A stretch of DNA of 64,000 bases from CAVQEK01 sp964596645 (GTDB lineage Bacteria > Bacteroidota > Bacteroidia > Cytophagales > Cyclobacteriaceae), in contig CAZQVB010000002.1 of NCBI GenBank assembly GCA_964596645.1, positions 133,672 through 197,671 on the forward strand, written 5' to 3'. The number at the start of each line of letters is the position of its first letter. Within the stretch, counting starts at the first letter, position 1. The notes beneath the pieces are model-generated. The model was not told where the DNA came from and ran no database searches. It was given only the letters and a program-made list of their open reading frames with translations. Positions 44,709 to 53,503 of the stretch are shown here, piece by piece. A program made the position numbers and the translations under genes.

Positions 44709-46283
44709 TTAGAGCGGTATGTTACCATGCTTCTTGGGCGGGTTGAGGTCTTTTTTGTTCGCGAGCGTTTCCAGTGCGCGGATGATCCTAAAGCGGGTGT
44801 TGCGCGGCTCTATCACATCGTCGATAAACCCGTACTTGGCAGCCTGATATGGATTGGCAAATTTGGTTTCGTATTCGCTCTCCTTCTCAGAGATATATTT
44901 CGCCCGCTCTTCTTTGTCTTCTATCTTCGATATGGTTCTGCCTTCCAATACTTCCACAGCACCTTTGGCGCCCATCACGGCTATTTCTGCGGTTGGCCAG
45001 GCGTAGTTGCAGTCACCCCGCAACTGCTTGCAGCCCATCACGTCGTGCGCACCACCATAGGATTTTCTCAGGGTAATGGTCACCTTGGGTACCGTTGCTT
45101 CGCCGTAGGCATACAGCAGCTTGGCACCGTGCAGTATAATGCCGCCAAACTCCTGAGCGCTGCCCGGCAAAAAGCCCGGTACATCCACGAAGGTAACGAT
45201 GGGTATGTTGAAGGCGTCGCAGAAGCGGACGAAACGTGCGGCCTTGCGCGACGATTCTATGTCGAGCACGCCGGCGAGTATGTTGGGCTGGTTGGCCACG
45301 ATGCCCACAGGCCGGCCATTGTAGCGGGCAAAGCCTACAATAATGTTCTTTGCATAGTTGCGGTGCACTTCCAAAAATTCGCCATAGTCGGTCGTGTTGT
45401 GGATCACATCCAGTACGTCGTAAGGCTTGTTGGTATTGTCGGGGATGATGTCGTTGAGCACATCTTCCATACGATCGATCGGGTCGTCGCACTTGATCAT
45501 GGGGGGCTCTTCCAGATTGTTGGATGGCAGATAGCTCAGCAACTTGCGCATCAGCAGCATGCCCTGTTCTTCGTCGCTCACCATAAAGTGCGACACACCA
45601 GACTTGGTGCTGTGCACGTTGGCGCCGCCCAGGTCGTCGGTTTCTATGTCTTCGCCGGTCACGGTTTTCACCACCCGGGGGCCTGTCACGAACATATAAC
45701 TGTTTTGCTCGCTCATCACGATGAAATCGGTGAGTGCAGGAGAATAAACAGCACCACCGGCGCATGGGCCGAATATAGCCGAGATCTGCGGGATAACGCC
45801 CGAGGCCATGATGTTGCGCTGGAATATTTCCGCATATCCGGCCAGGCTGCGTACCCCTTCTTGTATACGTGCCCCGCCGCTGTCGTTCAGACCAATGACG
45901 GGCGCACCTACTTTCATGGCCTGATCCATCACCTTGCATATTTTCAAGGCAAACGTTTCGGAGAGCGAACCGCCGAATACGGTAAAATCTTGGGAAAACA
46001 CATACACCACACGGCCATCGATGGTGCCGTGGCCGGTTACTACGCCGTCTGACAGGTACTGCTGCTTGTCCAGCCCGAAAGATTTGGTTCGGTGGGTCAC
46101 AAACATGTCGTACTCCTCAAAGCTGCCTTCGTCCAGCAGCATGTCGATGCGCTCACGTGCGGTGAGCTTGCCTTTTTGGTGCTGGGCATCGATGCGACTT
46201 TGGCCCCCGCCGAGGCGGGCCTCTATGCGTTTATCAATTAGTTCTTTTATCCTTTCGCGATTCTTGCTATTGACAGTACTCAT
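44709..46283 (-). CDS. mmdA: Methylmalonyl-CoA decarboxylase / acyl-CoA carboxyltransferase alpha subunit
   Basis: A 524-aa carboxyltransferase of the crotonase-like PCC-beta/MmdA family. The N-terminal half has the acyl-CoA oxyanion motif NDSGGARIQEGVRSL; the C-terminal half has FVDVPGFLPGSAQEFGGIIL and a GGAHDVMGCKQLRGD segment. It transfers the carboxyl group of methylmalonyl-CoA to biotin. The co-encoded OadB, OadG and biotin carrier make Na+-translocating decarboxylation the likely role; propionyl-CoA carboxylation would need a biotin carboxylase, which is absent here. The gene follows mce by 8 bases. Confidence 0.93.
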   Translation of the reverse strand: MSTVNSKNRERIKELIDKRIEARLGGGQSRIDAQHQKGKLTARERIDMLLDEGSFEEYDMFVTHRTKSFGLDKQQYLSDGVVTGHGTIDGRVVYVFSQDFTVFGGSLSETFALKICKVMDQAMKVGAPVIGLNDSGGARIQEGVRSLAGYAEIFQRNIMASGVIPQISAIFGPCAGGAVYSPALTDFIVMSEQNSYMFVTGPRVVKTVTGEDIETDDLGGANVHSTKSGVSHFMVSDEEQGMLLMRKLLSYLPSNNLEEPPMIKCDDPIDRMEDVLNDIIPDNTNKPYDVLDVIHNTTDYGEFLEVHRNYAKNIIVGFARYNGRPVGIVANQPNILAGVLDIESSRKAARFVRFCDAFNIPIVTFVDVPGFLPGSAQEFGGIILHGAKLLYAYGEATVPKVTITLRKSYGGAHDVMGCKQLRGDCNYAWPTAEIAVMGAKGAVEVLEGRTISKIEDKEERAKYISEKESEYETKFANPYQAAKYGFIDDVIEPRNTRFRIIRALETLANKKDLNPPKKHGNIPL

Positions 46284-46291
46284 GGCTATGT

Positions 46292-46702
46292 CTATTTATT
46301 TTTATCTTCACAAAACTCGGTGAGCACACCCCGGGTAGATTTTGGGTGTAAAAAGGCGATGTGTAAGCCTTCGGCACCTTTTCTGGGTGTTTCGTCAATC
46401 AGCTGCACGCCTTTGCCCTTTACTTCTTCCAATGCACCTTCCAGATTTTCTACAGCGTAGGCAATGTGGTGAATGCCTTCACCTTTTTTTTCTATAAACC
46501 GGCCAATGGGTCCATCGGGCGCAGTCGATTCCAACAATTCTATTTTCGTCTGTCCTACCTTGAAAAAAGCCGTTTTTACCTTCTGGTCGGGCACTTCTTC
46601 TATGGAATAGCACTCCATGCCCAGCACCTCTTCATAGTATTTGATTGCTTCTTCCAGATTCCTCACGGCAATGCCCAGGTGTTCTATATGTGTAGCTTTC
46701 AT
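46292..46702 (-). CDS. mce: Methylmalonyl-CoA epimerase
   Basis: A 136-aa VOC-fold enzyme interconverting (R)- and (S)-methylmalonyl-CoA. The opening MKATHIEHLGIAVRNLEEAI, the metal ligands His7/His91-type in HIEHLG and GIHHIAYAVEN, and the glutamates in KIELLE and VLTEF are those of the family. It is first in the operon with mmdA, oadG, the biotin carrier and oadB, supplying the epimer used by the decarboxylase and connecting to B12-dependent methylmalonyl-CoA mutase, which is not encoded in the window. Confidence 0.95.
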   Translation of the reverse strand: MKATHIEHLGIAVRNLEEAIKYYEEVLGMECYSIEEVPDQKVKTAFFKVGQTKIELLESTAPDGPIGRFIEKKGEGIHHIAYAVENLEGALEEVKGKGVQLIDETPRKGAEGLHIAFLHPKSTRGVLTEFCEDKNK

Positions 46703-46927
46703 TGTTGATAAATTGATCTGATGAATGACGTTTGCAAGGCAACAAAAGTGATTATCTGCGCAATTTTAAAATATGATGAATGTCAGGTTTGTGTATGATT
46801 ATGGTTTGGGGGGACAAATGATGTTTTTGCAATCGATTATTCTGACTGTCGCCGACATGCAATCACCAGCATTGCTCAATATTTTTGTATAATGCTGCAC
46901 CGTTGGCAGTTACCGGCAAAAGGCACT

Positions 46928-47608
46928 ATGGCAAACGAAAGCAATATTTGGTTTTTCGAAGATGTGGATTTGTACAACATACTTTGTCCGCACAAAGTGC
47001 CTGCAATGCGCGATCGCCACCACTTCCACACCTACAGCAAAGATGACTTCATTTATTTTGAAGAGCAACCCTCAGACACCATTTACCTGGTGGTGGAAGG
47101 CCGGGTAAAAATTGGCAGCTACACAGCAGAAGGGCGGGAAATCACGAAGGCCATCCTGTCGGCGGGGGAGTTGTTTGGCGAGCTGGCCCTGATGGGGGAA
47201 GAAAGGCACAGCGACTATGCGCAGGCCATGGATGCCGATACGCGTATTTGCCCCATGGGTATTGACGATCTGAAAGAGCTGATGGCTCAAAATAAAAACC
47301 TGAGCCTCAAGATTTATAAGCTCATCGGGATGCGCATAAAGAAACTGGAGCGCCAGGTGGAGTCGCTGGTATTTAAAGATTCGCGTACGCGCGTGGTGGA
47401 GTTCTTGCGCGACTGGGCAATAGAAAGAGGTAAAAAGGTGGGTTATGAAACCATGATGAAAAACTACCTCACCCACAAAGACATCGCCTCGCTCACCGGT
47501 ACCAGCCGGCAGACGGTCACCACCATTCTCAATGAGCTGAAGGAGAAGAACATCATCAACTTCGACCGCCGGCGTATTCTCATCCGCGATATGAATACGC
47601 TACGCTGA
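46928..47608 (+). CDS. Crp/Fnr family transcriptional regulator
   Basis: A 226-aa regulator from the ATG at 46928. The cyclic-nucleotide-binding-type domain (about 25-140) contains VEGRVKIGSYTAEGRE and LSAGELFGELALMGEE; the long dimerisation helix follows, then a winged helix with LTHKDIASLTGTSRQTVTTIL as recognition segment. Cys residues for an FNR-type cluster are not arranged in the N-terminal pattern, so it is nearer the Crp group. It is divergent from mce, so it may control the decarboxylase operon, but this is only positional. Its 3' end overlaps the DUF2064 gene tail to tail by 9 bases. Confidence 0.9.
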   Translation: MANESNIWFFEDVDLYNILCPHKVPAMRDRHHFHTYSKDDFIYFEEQPSDTIYLVVEGRVKIGSYTAEGREITKAILSAGELFGELALMGEERHSDYAQAMDADTRICPMGIDDLKELMAQNKNLSLKIYKLIGMRIKKLERQVESLVFKDSRTRVVEFLRDWAIERGKKVGYETMMKNYLTHKDIASLTGTSRQTVTTILNELKEKNIINFDRRRILIRDMNTLR

Positions 47609-48202
47609 TATGATTTTTATAAGCGGGGTGCGGGCCAGATCCTCATAGGTATCGATATCGATGAGCTCCGGCAGCAGCGCGTAATTCAGCCCTTGCTCTT
47701 GCAGCTTTTCTACCGTCTTTGCCAGCACCTGTGCGCTGCTCCAAGGTATATCTTCAAACAACCCATCGTGACGTGCCCGGCAACCGATGAGGTAGTACCC
47801 ACCATCGTTGGCCGGGCCCAGCACTACATCGTGCGTACGCAATTGGTTGAAGGCTTCCTGTACAATGGCCGTGGTGAGCCCGTAAATATCCGAGCCGATC
47901 AGGCATACGGAGCCGTAGCCTTTTTGCAGCTCATTACTTATAGCAGCGTGCATGCGTCTGCCTATGTCTTCACCTTGCTGTATTTCATGATCGAACGTTC
48001 GGCCCGTCCAGTACTCCCGGTGTATCGGCTGCCCGGCGTGGTATACCACCACAGAAGCAGACAAATTGACTGCTAAGTACTTCGTGTCGGACAGTAATTT
48101 TTTGAATATGATAAAGGCTTTCTCTATACTAATCACAGAAGCCAGCCGTGTTTTCACCTGGCCGGGTATGGGGTTTTTTGTGAAAATGATGAGTCGGTCC
48201 AT
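47600..48202 (-). CDS. DUF2064 / TIGR04282 family glycosyltransferase
   Basis: A 200-aa nucleotidyl-sugar-transferase-fold protein. The start at 48202 is chosen because MDRLIIFTKNPIPGQVKTRL is the family N-terminus; an upstream ATG at 48250 adds 16 residues without similarity. The central GSDIYGL and the VLGPANDGGYYLIGC motif are diagnostic. Members have been linked to arsenosugar biosynthesis when next to ArsM-like genes; no such genes are here, so the acceptor is unknown. It overlaps the crp-type gene at the 3' end. Confidence 0.85.
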   Translation of the reverse strand: MDRLIIFTKNPIPGQVKTRLASVISIEKAFIIFKKLLSDTKYLAVNLSASVVVYHAGQPIHREYWTGRTFDHEIQQGEDIGRRMHAAISNELQKGYGSVCLIGSDIYGLTTAIVQEAFNQLRTHDVVLGPANDGGYYLIGCRARHDGLFEDIPWSSAQVLAKTVEKLQEQGLNYALLPELIDIDTYEDLARTPLIKIISA

Positions 48203-48423
48203 GGCAAATGATGCACAATCCTCGCACTGTGATGCAGGGATGATCAGCAATTAAGCATTACTCATTTATAATTAATTTTGCTTTTTTCGAACTTCTGAAC
48301 AATAAATTTAATTTTGCGTTCAGATATTGAAAAATTTAAGACTTTGATTGACAGTTCTGCATTAGATTGGTGTGGTAATTGAGGAACCAGAAAAACTCAT
48401 GAATACTTAGCTCCCAGAAAAAA

Positions 48424-48801
48424 ATGAATAAATGGCTGGCCATCCTATTTTTCTTCATGCTGACCTCACCGGGGATGGTAGCGCAGAACAGCCCATTGGC
48501 CCAAGAGCAAAAATCAGCCGAGCTGCCAGACTTTAAAAACAACCTCAAGCCCAGCAAGATCAATCTTTACCCCAATCCCGCCAACGATTTTGTCACCATC
48601 ACCATCACCGACAAAGATTTGAAATCCGTTGACTTTGAGATGTACAACATCATCGGCAACAAAATGAAGCTAGAGCTTGAGCCGGTATCCAAAAATCAGT
48701 ACAAGCTCAACGTGAAAGAATACAACTCAGGCTACTACCTGTTGGTAGTGAAAGATCCTCAAACACGCTACAGCGAAGCCTTCAAGTTCCAGAAAAAATA
48801 A
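48424..48801 (+). CDS. Miniature T9SS type A protein (signal peptide plus sorting domain)
   Basis: A 125-aa protein. A signal peptide (about 1-21, ending GMVAQ) is followed by a short linker of about 23 residues and then a type A sorting domain filling the rest: INLYPNPANDFVTITI ... VDFEMYNIIGNKM ... YNSGYYLLVVKD ... SEAFKFQKK. There is no recognisable effector domain between the two. It should be exported by T9SS; what remains after CTD cleavage would be a peptide of only some 20-25 residues. It is monocistronic and convergent with asnS. Confidence 0.88.
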   Translation: MNKWLAILFFFMLTSPGMVAQNSPLAQEQKSAELPDFKNNLKPSKINLYPNPANDFVTITITDKDLKSVDFEMYNIIGNKMKLELEPVSKNQYKLNVKEYNSGYYLLVVKDPQTRYSEAFKFQKK

Positions 48802-48813
48802 TTAGCTGCCTTT

Positions 48814-50259
48814 CTAAAACTCAGCATTTCCGGGTGTTCTTGGAAATGGTATTACGTCGCGGATGTTGCCCATGCCCGTGACGAATAGCAGCATACGCTC
48901 GAAGCCCAGCCCGAAGCCACTGTGTGGGGCGGTGCCAAACTTACGGCTCTCCAGGTACCACCACAGGTTTTGTTCTTCTATTTCCATTTCGTGCATGCGC
49001 TGCACCAGCCGGTCCAGCCGCTCTTCGCGCTGCGAGCCGCCGATGATTTCGCCAATGCCGGGAAAGAGGATGTCCATCGCACGCACCGTATTTCCGTCGT
49101 CATTCTGCCGCATGTAAAAGGCCTTAATCTGTTTGGGGTAGTCGAACAAGATTACCGGCTTTTTGAAATGCTTTTCTACCAAAAACCGCTCATGTTCCGA
49201 CTGCAGATCGGCACCCCAGGCTTCGATCAGGTATTTAAATTTTTTCTTCTGATTTGGCTTGGAGCGCTTCAGTATCTCTATGGCGTCGGTATAGCTCACC
49301 CGTTCGAAGGGATTGTCCAGCACAAACTGGAGTCTTTCCGTGAGGGTCATATCATTGCGCTCATCCGCCTTTTTCGACTGGTCTTCCTGGAGGGCGCGTT
49401 GCTCCAGAAACTGCAGGTCGTCGGCACAATGCTGCAGCACATAGCTGATCAAATATTTCAGAAATGCCTCAGCGAGGTCCATATTGTCGTGCAGGTCGTA
49501 GAAGGCCATCTCCGGCTCTATCATCCAGAACTCGGCCAGGTGCCGCGAGGTATTGGAGTTTTCTGCCCTGAAGGTTGGGCCGAACGTGTACACTTCCGAC
49601 AGCGCCAATGCAGCCATTTCTGCTTCCAGTTGGCCGGACACGGTCAGGTTGGTTTCGCGCTCAAAGAAATCCTCTTTGTAGTTGATCTGCCCGTCATCGG
49701 TTGTCGGTATTTGCTTCATATTCAGTGTAGTGACATGAAACATTTCGCCGGCGCCCTCTGCATCTGAGGCCGTGATGATGGGGGTGTGGATGTTGTAAAA
49801 ACCGCGATCGTTGAAGAACTGATGTATGGCAAAGGTGAGTGCGTGACGAATGCGCAGTATGGCGCTAAAAGTATTGGTGCGCGGGCGCAAGTGTGCGATC
49901 TCGCGGAGAAACTCCAGCGAATGCCGCTTGGGCTGAAGCGGGTATTCGTCGGCATTGGAGTCGCCGATTACCTCCAGGCTTTCCACGGCCAGCTCTACCG
50001 TCTGTCCGGCGCCCATGGATTCTACAATGTTGCCCGCGATGGCCAGGCATGCACCGGTAGTGACACGCTTCAATGTATTTTCGTCTATAAGCCCATGGGC
50101 AGCCACGCACTGCAGGTTGTGAATGGTAGAACCATCGTTGATGTTGATGAATACGACATTTTTATTTTCGCGCTTGGTTCGCACCCAGCCTTTTACCATT
50201 GCCTGCGCGCCGGGTTTGCCCGCTTTCAAAACAGCTTCAATCTTTGTTCTTTTCAACAT
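48814..50259 (-). CDS. asnS: Asparaginyl-tRNA synthetase
   Basis: A 481-aa class II synthetase. An N-terminal OB-fold anticodon domain (about 15-120, VKGWVRTKRENKNVVFININDG) precedes the catalytic core with motif 2 (FGPTFRAENSNTSRHLAEFWMIEPE) and motif 3 (GFGLGFERMLLFVTG). The ordering and an insert of about 70 residues after motif 2 fit AsnRS rather than AspRS. With GlnRS also present, amide aminoacyl-tRNAs are made directly. A TAAATTTG element lies about 35 bases upstream (50291-50298, minus strand), matching the -7 consensus. Confidence 0.95.
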   Translation of the reverse strand: MLKRTKIEAVLKAGKPGAQAMVKGWVRTKRENKNVVFININDGSTIHNLQCVAAHGLIDENTLKRVTTGACLAIAGNIVESMGAGQTVELAVESLEVIGDSNADEYPLQPKRHSLEFLREIAHLRPRTNTFSAILRIRHALTFAIHQFFNDRGFYNIHTPIITASDAEGAGEMFHVTTLNMKQIPTTDDGQINYKEDFFERETNLTVSGQLEAEMAALALSEVYTFGPTFRAENSNTSRHLAEFWMIEPEMAFYDLHDNMDLAEAFLKYLISYVLQHCADDLQFLEQRALQEDQSKKADERNDMTLTERLQFVLDNPFERVSYTDAIEILKRSKPNQKKKFKYLIEAWGADLQSEHERFLVEKHFKKPVILFDYPKQIKAFYMRQNDDGNTVRAMDILFPGIGEIIGGSQREERLDRLVQRMHEMEIEEQNLWWYLESRKFGTAPHSGFGLGFERMLLFVTGMGNIRDVIPFPRTPGNAEF

Positions 50260-50568
50260 GTACGTGGCGTGTAATTTATCAATAGAGCGGCAAATTTAGT
50301 AAAAGTCGGTCTATCGCCATGCCTTACTTTATTTATTGACCGGGCAGGGCAGGGGGGCGTGGTGCTATCCACTTTGGTGCAGAATGCCGCAAGAACTTTT
50401 CCTCATTATGGCGTTATAGCATAGGAATACGCTTAGGGCGTATCCGTCTAGTCAGTTGTAATTTTAAGCAGGTTGTGAACATCCAAAGGATACGGGGCTA
50501 CAATTCCATTAACATAAAAAATGGATATAAACAATTGGAGATACGCTCACCAAGAGATTTAATGGACT

Positions 50569-50727
50569 ATGGAAACTAAAACTGAAAAAAAATTTGATGC
50601 CGTGAAAATGGCACGAGACATAAAGGACAAATTGGATGCGAAGTTGTCCAAAATGACAAAGCAGGAGATCGTTGCTTACTTCAAAGAGCAGCGAGAAAAA
50701 CCCAACCGCATAAAGCCCAGTGCCTAA
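50569..50727 (+). CDS. Small charged protein, tandem paralogue 1 (antitoxin-like)
   Basis: A 52-residue frame opening METKTEKKFDAVKMARDIKD and ending RIKPSA. It is about half identical to the 51-aa frame at 50959: both share METK, FDAV, a KDKL core, KMTK-E-I, AYF and a final RIKPS. Conservation of the reading frame between the copies supports real translation. The pattern (short, charged, helical) resembles orphan antitoxin-type proteins of Bacteroidota and Cyanobacteria, but no toxin frame follows. Function unknown. Confidence 0.65.
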   Translation: METKTEKKFDAVKMARDIKDKLDAKLSKMTKQEIVAYFKEQREKPNRIKPSA

Positions 50728-50731
50728 CAAT

Positions 50732-50876
50732 GGCTATAGAAAGTAGGGCGGTACATGCTGAATGTAAAGGCTTGGGCGTGTTTTCGAAGTTCGCCAAATC
50801 AACAAGATGCAAAAAGCTTTGGCTACGGGCTTTGGGCAATGTGCGGTGCGTGTCGGTTGCCCTACTTTTCATAGCT
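50732..50876. repeat. Imperfect long inverted repeat behind small ORF 1
   Basis: GGCTATAGAAAGTAGGGC (50732-50749) pairs with GCCCTACTTTTCATAGCT (50859-50876) with about 16 of 18 positions matching; inside, GCCAAA/TTTGGC can pair again. It begins 4 bases after the ORF stop. A related non-coding segment (TTCGCCAA ... CAAG ... TTTGGCT) follows the second small ORF at about 51165-51215. Confidence 0.65.
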
Positions 50877-50958
50877 CGACCGGTATAGGCAAAGGGCGTA
50901 TCCGTATGGTCGGTGTGCCAGGCACTTGGCAAAAAAATATCGCTAAAATCGATGCACT

Positions 50959-51114
50959 ATGGAAACTAAAATAAAAAAGGACTTCGATGCCGTACAATTT
51001 GCGAGAGAGCAAAAGGACAAATTGAGCAGGGAATTAGCGAAAATGACCAAAGAGGAAATAATTGCATATTTTCAAAAAGTACGTCAAGAAAGTCGTATAA
51101 AGCCCAGTGTCTAA
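50959..51114 (+). CDS. Small charged protein, tandem paralogue 2 (antitoxin-like)
   Basis: A 51-residue paralogue of the protein at 50569, opening METKIKKDFDAVQFAREQKD and ending RIKPSV. Each copy is preceded by an AGGGCGTATCCGT word (50435 and 50893) and followed by a homologous non-coding stretch, so the whole unit of ORF plus 3' segment appears duplicated. Substitutions between the copies are largely conservative, suggesting selection on the protein. It lies about 320 bases ahead of rpoN. No adjacent toxin is visible. Confidence 0.65.
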   Translation: METKIKKDFDAVQFAREQKDKLSRELAKMTKEEIIAYFQKVRQESRIKPSV

Positions 51115-51437
51115 TACTGTATCTGGCTCGTGGCTAGTTACTGGCTGAATAAAACGTTTGCGTAGATTCGCCAACACCACCAAGTCTTTTGAATTTGGCT
51201 TTTTGCGTGAAAACGTTGGGTACAGAACGCAAGAAATTTGGCTCCTGTCTGACAGAAAGGCAAATGCCGTTCTACCTGAAGCGAGCCCAACACTAGACTG
51301 AAGCGGGCACAGCTACTTTTGAAATACCATCCTTTTTGGACGCGTGCTTTGCCGCGTTTGCCAAAATATCGCTTCTCAAGTCAGGAATTGTAGTAAATTT
51401 GAAGCACTTTTTATAGCCATAAAAATTACCGCCGTAT

Positions 51438-52883
51438 ATGCAAAAGTTAGGTTTAGTACAGACCTTAAGTCAAAAATTATCGCCGCAGCAGATACAGTTC
51501 ATTAAGCTGCTCCAGGTGCCTACGGCAGAGCTGGATTCGCGCATAGAGGAGGAGCTGGAGGTAAACCCCGCACTGGAAGAATCGGCCGACGACAGCTCGT
51601 CTGACACCGACGACAACTACGATGAATTTGAAGATGCGGGCAGCGACACTGCCGAAGAGATCAACTTTGAAGAATACCTGCACGACGACTACAGCGGCTA
51701 CAAAATGCAGGGCGATGGCAACTCCGACGAGGAGGAGCGGGAAACCCCCATCGCCACCTCCACCACGCTGATAGAGCAATTGATGGGCCAGCTCGGCTTC
51801 CTGAAGCTGGGCGATCGCCAGCGCAAAATCGGCGAACAACTGATCGGCAGCATTGAAGATGACGGCTACATCCGGCGCGAGCTGGAATCCATCATCAACG
51901 ACCTCGCCTTCTCACAAAATATAGAGACAGACGTGGATGAGATGGAGGAGGTACTGCGCAAAATTCAAACCTTCGACCCGCCGGGCATCGCCGCCCGAAA
52001 CCTGCAGGAGTGCCTGCTGCTGCAGTTGGAGCGCAAAATAGAACACACCGAAGAGCTGGCACTGGCCATCAGGATCATCGAAGAGTGCTTTGACGACTTC
52101 ACGAAGAAGCACTACGAAAAAATAAAAAAGAAGCTCGACATAGCCGACGACGCGCACCTGAAGGAGGCCATCGACCTCATCACCCGGCTAAACCCCAAGC
52201 CGGGAGGCTCCTCCGGCGAAATGGTGAAGACGCAGTACCTGATCCCGGACTTTATATTGGTGAACAATAACGGCAAGCTTGAGCTGAGCCTCAATGCCAA
52301 GAATGCCCCCGAGCTGCGCATATCGCGCTCCTATTCGGAGATGATGGATACCTACGACAAATCGAAAAAGCGGGATAAGAAAATGCGCGAGACGGCCACG
52401 TTTGTCAAGCAAAAGCTCGATGCGGCCAAGTGGTTTATCGATGCCATCAAGCAGCGCCAGCATACCTTACTGCACACCATGCGGGCCATTGTCGATTTTC
52501 AGTACGAGTTCTTCATCAATGGTGAAGAGAACAACCTGCGGCCGATGATACTGAAAGACATCGCCCAAAAAATCAATATGGACATATCGACCGTGTCGCG
52601 GGTGGCCAACAGCAAATCGGTGCAGACGGAGTTTGGCATCTATCCGCTCAAATATTTCTTTTCGGAAGGCATAGCCACCGACTCGGGCGATGATGTAAGC
52701 AGCCGCGAAGTGAAGCAGTCGCTGAAAGAAATGATTGAAAATGAAGATAAGAGCAGGCCGCTGTCGGATGATAAGCTGGAAAAACTGCTCAAAGGCAAGG
52801 GCTACAACATAGCCCGGCGTACCGTGGCCAAATACAGGGAGCAACTCAACATACCCGTAGCCCGACTAAGAAAAGAACTGTAG
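51438..52883 (+). CDS. rpoN: RNA polymerase sigma-54 factor
   Basis: A 481-aa sigma-54. The glutamine-rich activator-interaction region I (LVQTLSQKLSPQQIQFIKLL) is followed by an acidic region II (about 48-105), the core-binding domain (about 110-300) and the DNA-binding region, with the RpoN box ARRTVAKYREQLNIP near the C-terminus. It directs transcription from -24/-12 promoters with enhancer-binding activators, none of which is encoded here. The stop shares one base with the GTG start of the PAP2-like gene, so the two form an operon. Confidence 0.96.
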   Translation: MQKLGLVQTLSQKLSPQQIQFIKLLQVPTAELDSRIEEELEVNPALEESADDSSSDTDDNYDEFEDAGSDTAEEINFEEYLHDDYSGYKMQGDGNSDEEERETPIATSTTLIEQLMGQLGFLKLGDRQRKIGEQLIGSIEDDGYIRRELESIINDLAFSQNIETDVDEMEEVLRKIQTFDPPGIAARNLQECLLLQLERKIEHTEELALAIRIIEECFDDFTKKHYEKIKKKLDIADDAHLKEAIDLITRLNPKPGGSSGEMVKTQYLIPDFILVNNNGKLELSLNAKNAPELRISRSYSEMMDTYDKSKKRDKKMRETATFVKQKLDAAKWFIDAIKQRQHTLLHTMRAIVDFQYEFFINGEENNLRPMILKDIAQKINMDISTVSRVANSKSVQTEFGIYPLKYFFSEGIATDSGDDVSSREVKQSLKEMIENEDKSRPLSDDKLEKLLKGKGYNIARRTVAKYREQLNIPVARLRKEL

Positions 52884-53503
52884 TGTCGAGCAGGTGGGCC
52901 CATTTTTTTTCCGTTGTGCTGCATCCGCTGCTGATGCCGTCTTATTTGTTTTTGGTGTTGATCGTGTTTGTGCCGGAAGCGCTGCACCCGCTCAGCATGG
53001 CTTCTATGCTGCGCGTGCTCATCATTGTGTTTATCACCACGTTCATCATTCCTTCTTTGAGTATTGGCACATTGCGGCTGTCTGCTTTCATCTCCGACAT
53101 CACGTTGGTAGAGCGTCGTGAGCGTATACTCCCATTTGGTTTTATCACCTGCTTTTATGGCCTCACAGCCTATTTGTTTTACGACAAGATACACCTGAAC
53201 AACTTTGTGTTTGTGGCTTTTGCAGCCACCACGGCCCTGTTGCTGGTGTTGTTTTTCATCACATTGTTTTGGAAGGTGAGCCTGCACTCGGCAGGTGTGA
53301 GCGGCGTAGCGGGCTTTTTGTTTGCCACAGCCGCCAGGTATCCGACCGATCAGTTGCTTTATCCATTCATAGCCAGCCTGCTGTGCCTGGGCTTGGCCAT
53401 GGCGGCGCGGCTACGGCTACAGATACACCACCCGGCGCAGGTATATGCCGGGGCAGCCATTGGTTTTGCCCTATGCGCTGCAGCGCTTTATTACTTCGTT
53501 TAG
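52883..53503 (+). CDS. PAP2-like membrane protein
   Basis: A 206-aa integral membrane protein with five to six hydrophobic segments. The layout and the C-terminal AARLRLQIHHPAQVYAGAAIGF resemble the third motif of PAP2 phosphatases (S/R-x5-H...D-like), where HHPAQVYAG corresponds to the usual H-x-x-x-D-V-x-x-G with Asp replaced by Gln. SLHSAGVSGVAGFL gives the second motif histidine. Catalysis is thus uncertain. The GTG start overlaps the rpoN stop by one base, and the stop overlaps the next, convergent gene by 4 bases. Confidence 0.75.
   Translation: MSSRWAHFFSVVLHPLLMPSYLFLVLIVFVPEALHPLSMASMLRVLIIVFITTFIIPSLSIGTLRLSAFISDITLVERRERILPFGFITCFYGLTAYLFYDKIHLNNFVFVAFAATTALLLVLFFITLFWKVSLHSAGVSGVAGFLFATAARYPTDQLLYPFIASLLCLGLAMAARLRLQIHHPAQVYAGAAIGFALCAAALYYFV

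Noticed and set aside
44727..46052. 441-codon open frame on the plus strand
   Set aside because: Antisense to mmdA, whose family motifs are all intact; the His/Val-rich translation is typical of a shadow frame.
44709..46283. Propionyl-CoA carboxylase as the main role of the carboxyltransferase
   Set aside because: No biotin carboxylase subunit is in the operon, while the Na+-pump subunits OadB and OadG are.
50732..51225. Full integron attC sites behind the small ORFs
   Set aside because: Only parts fit: the R'' and R' words are at the edges of different segments and the paired arms do not give a clear attC hairpin, so I report only a cassette-like duplication.
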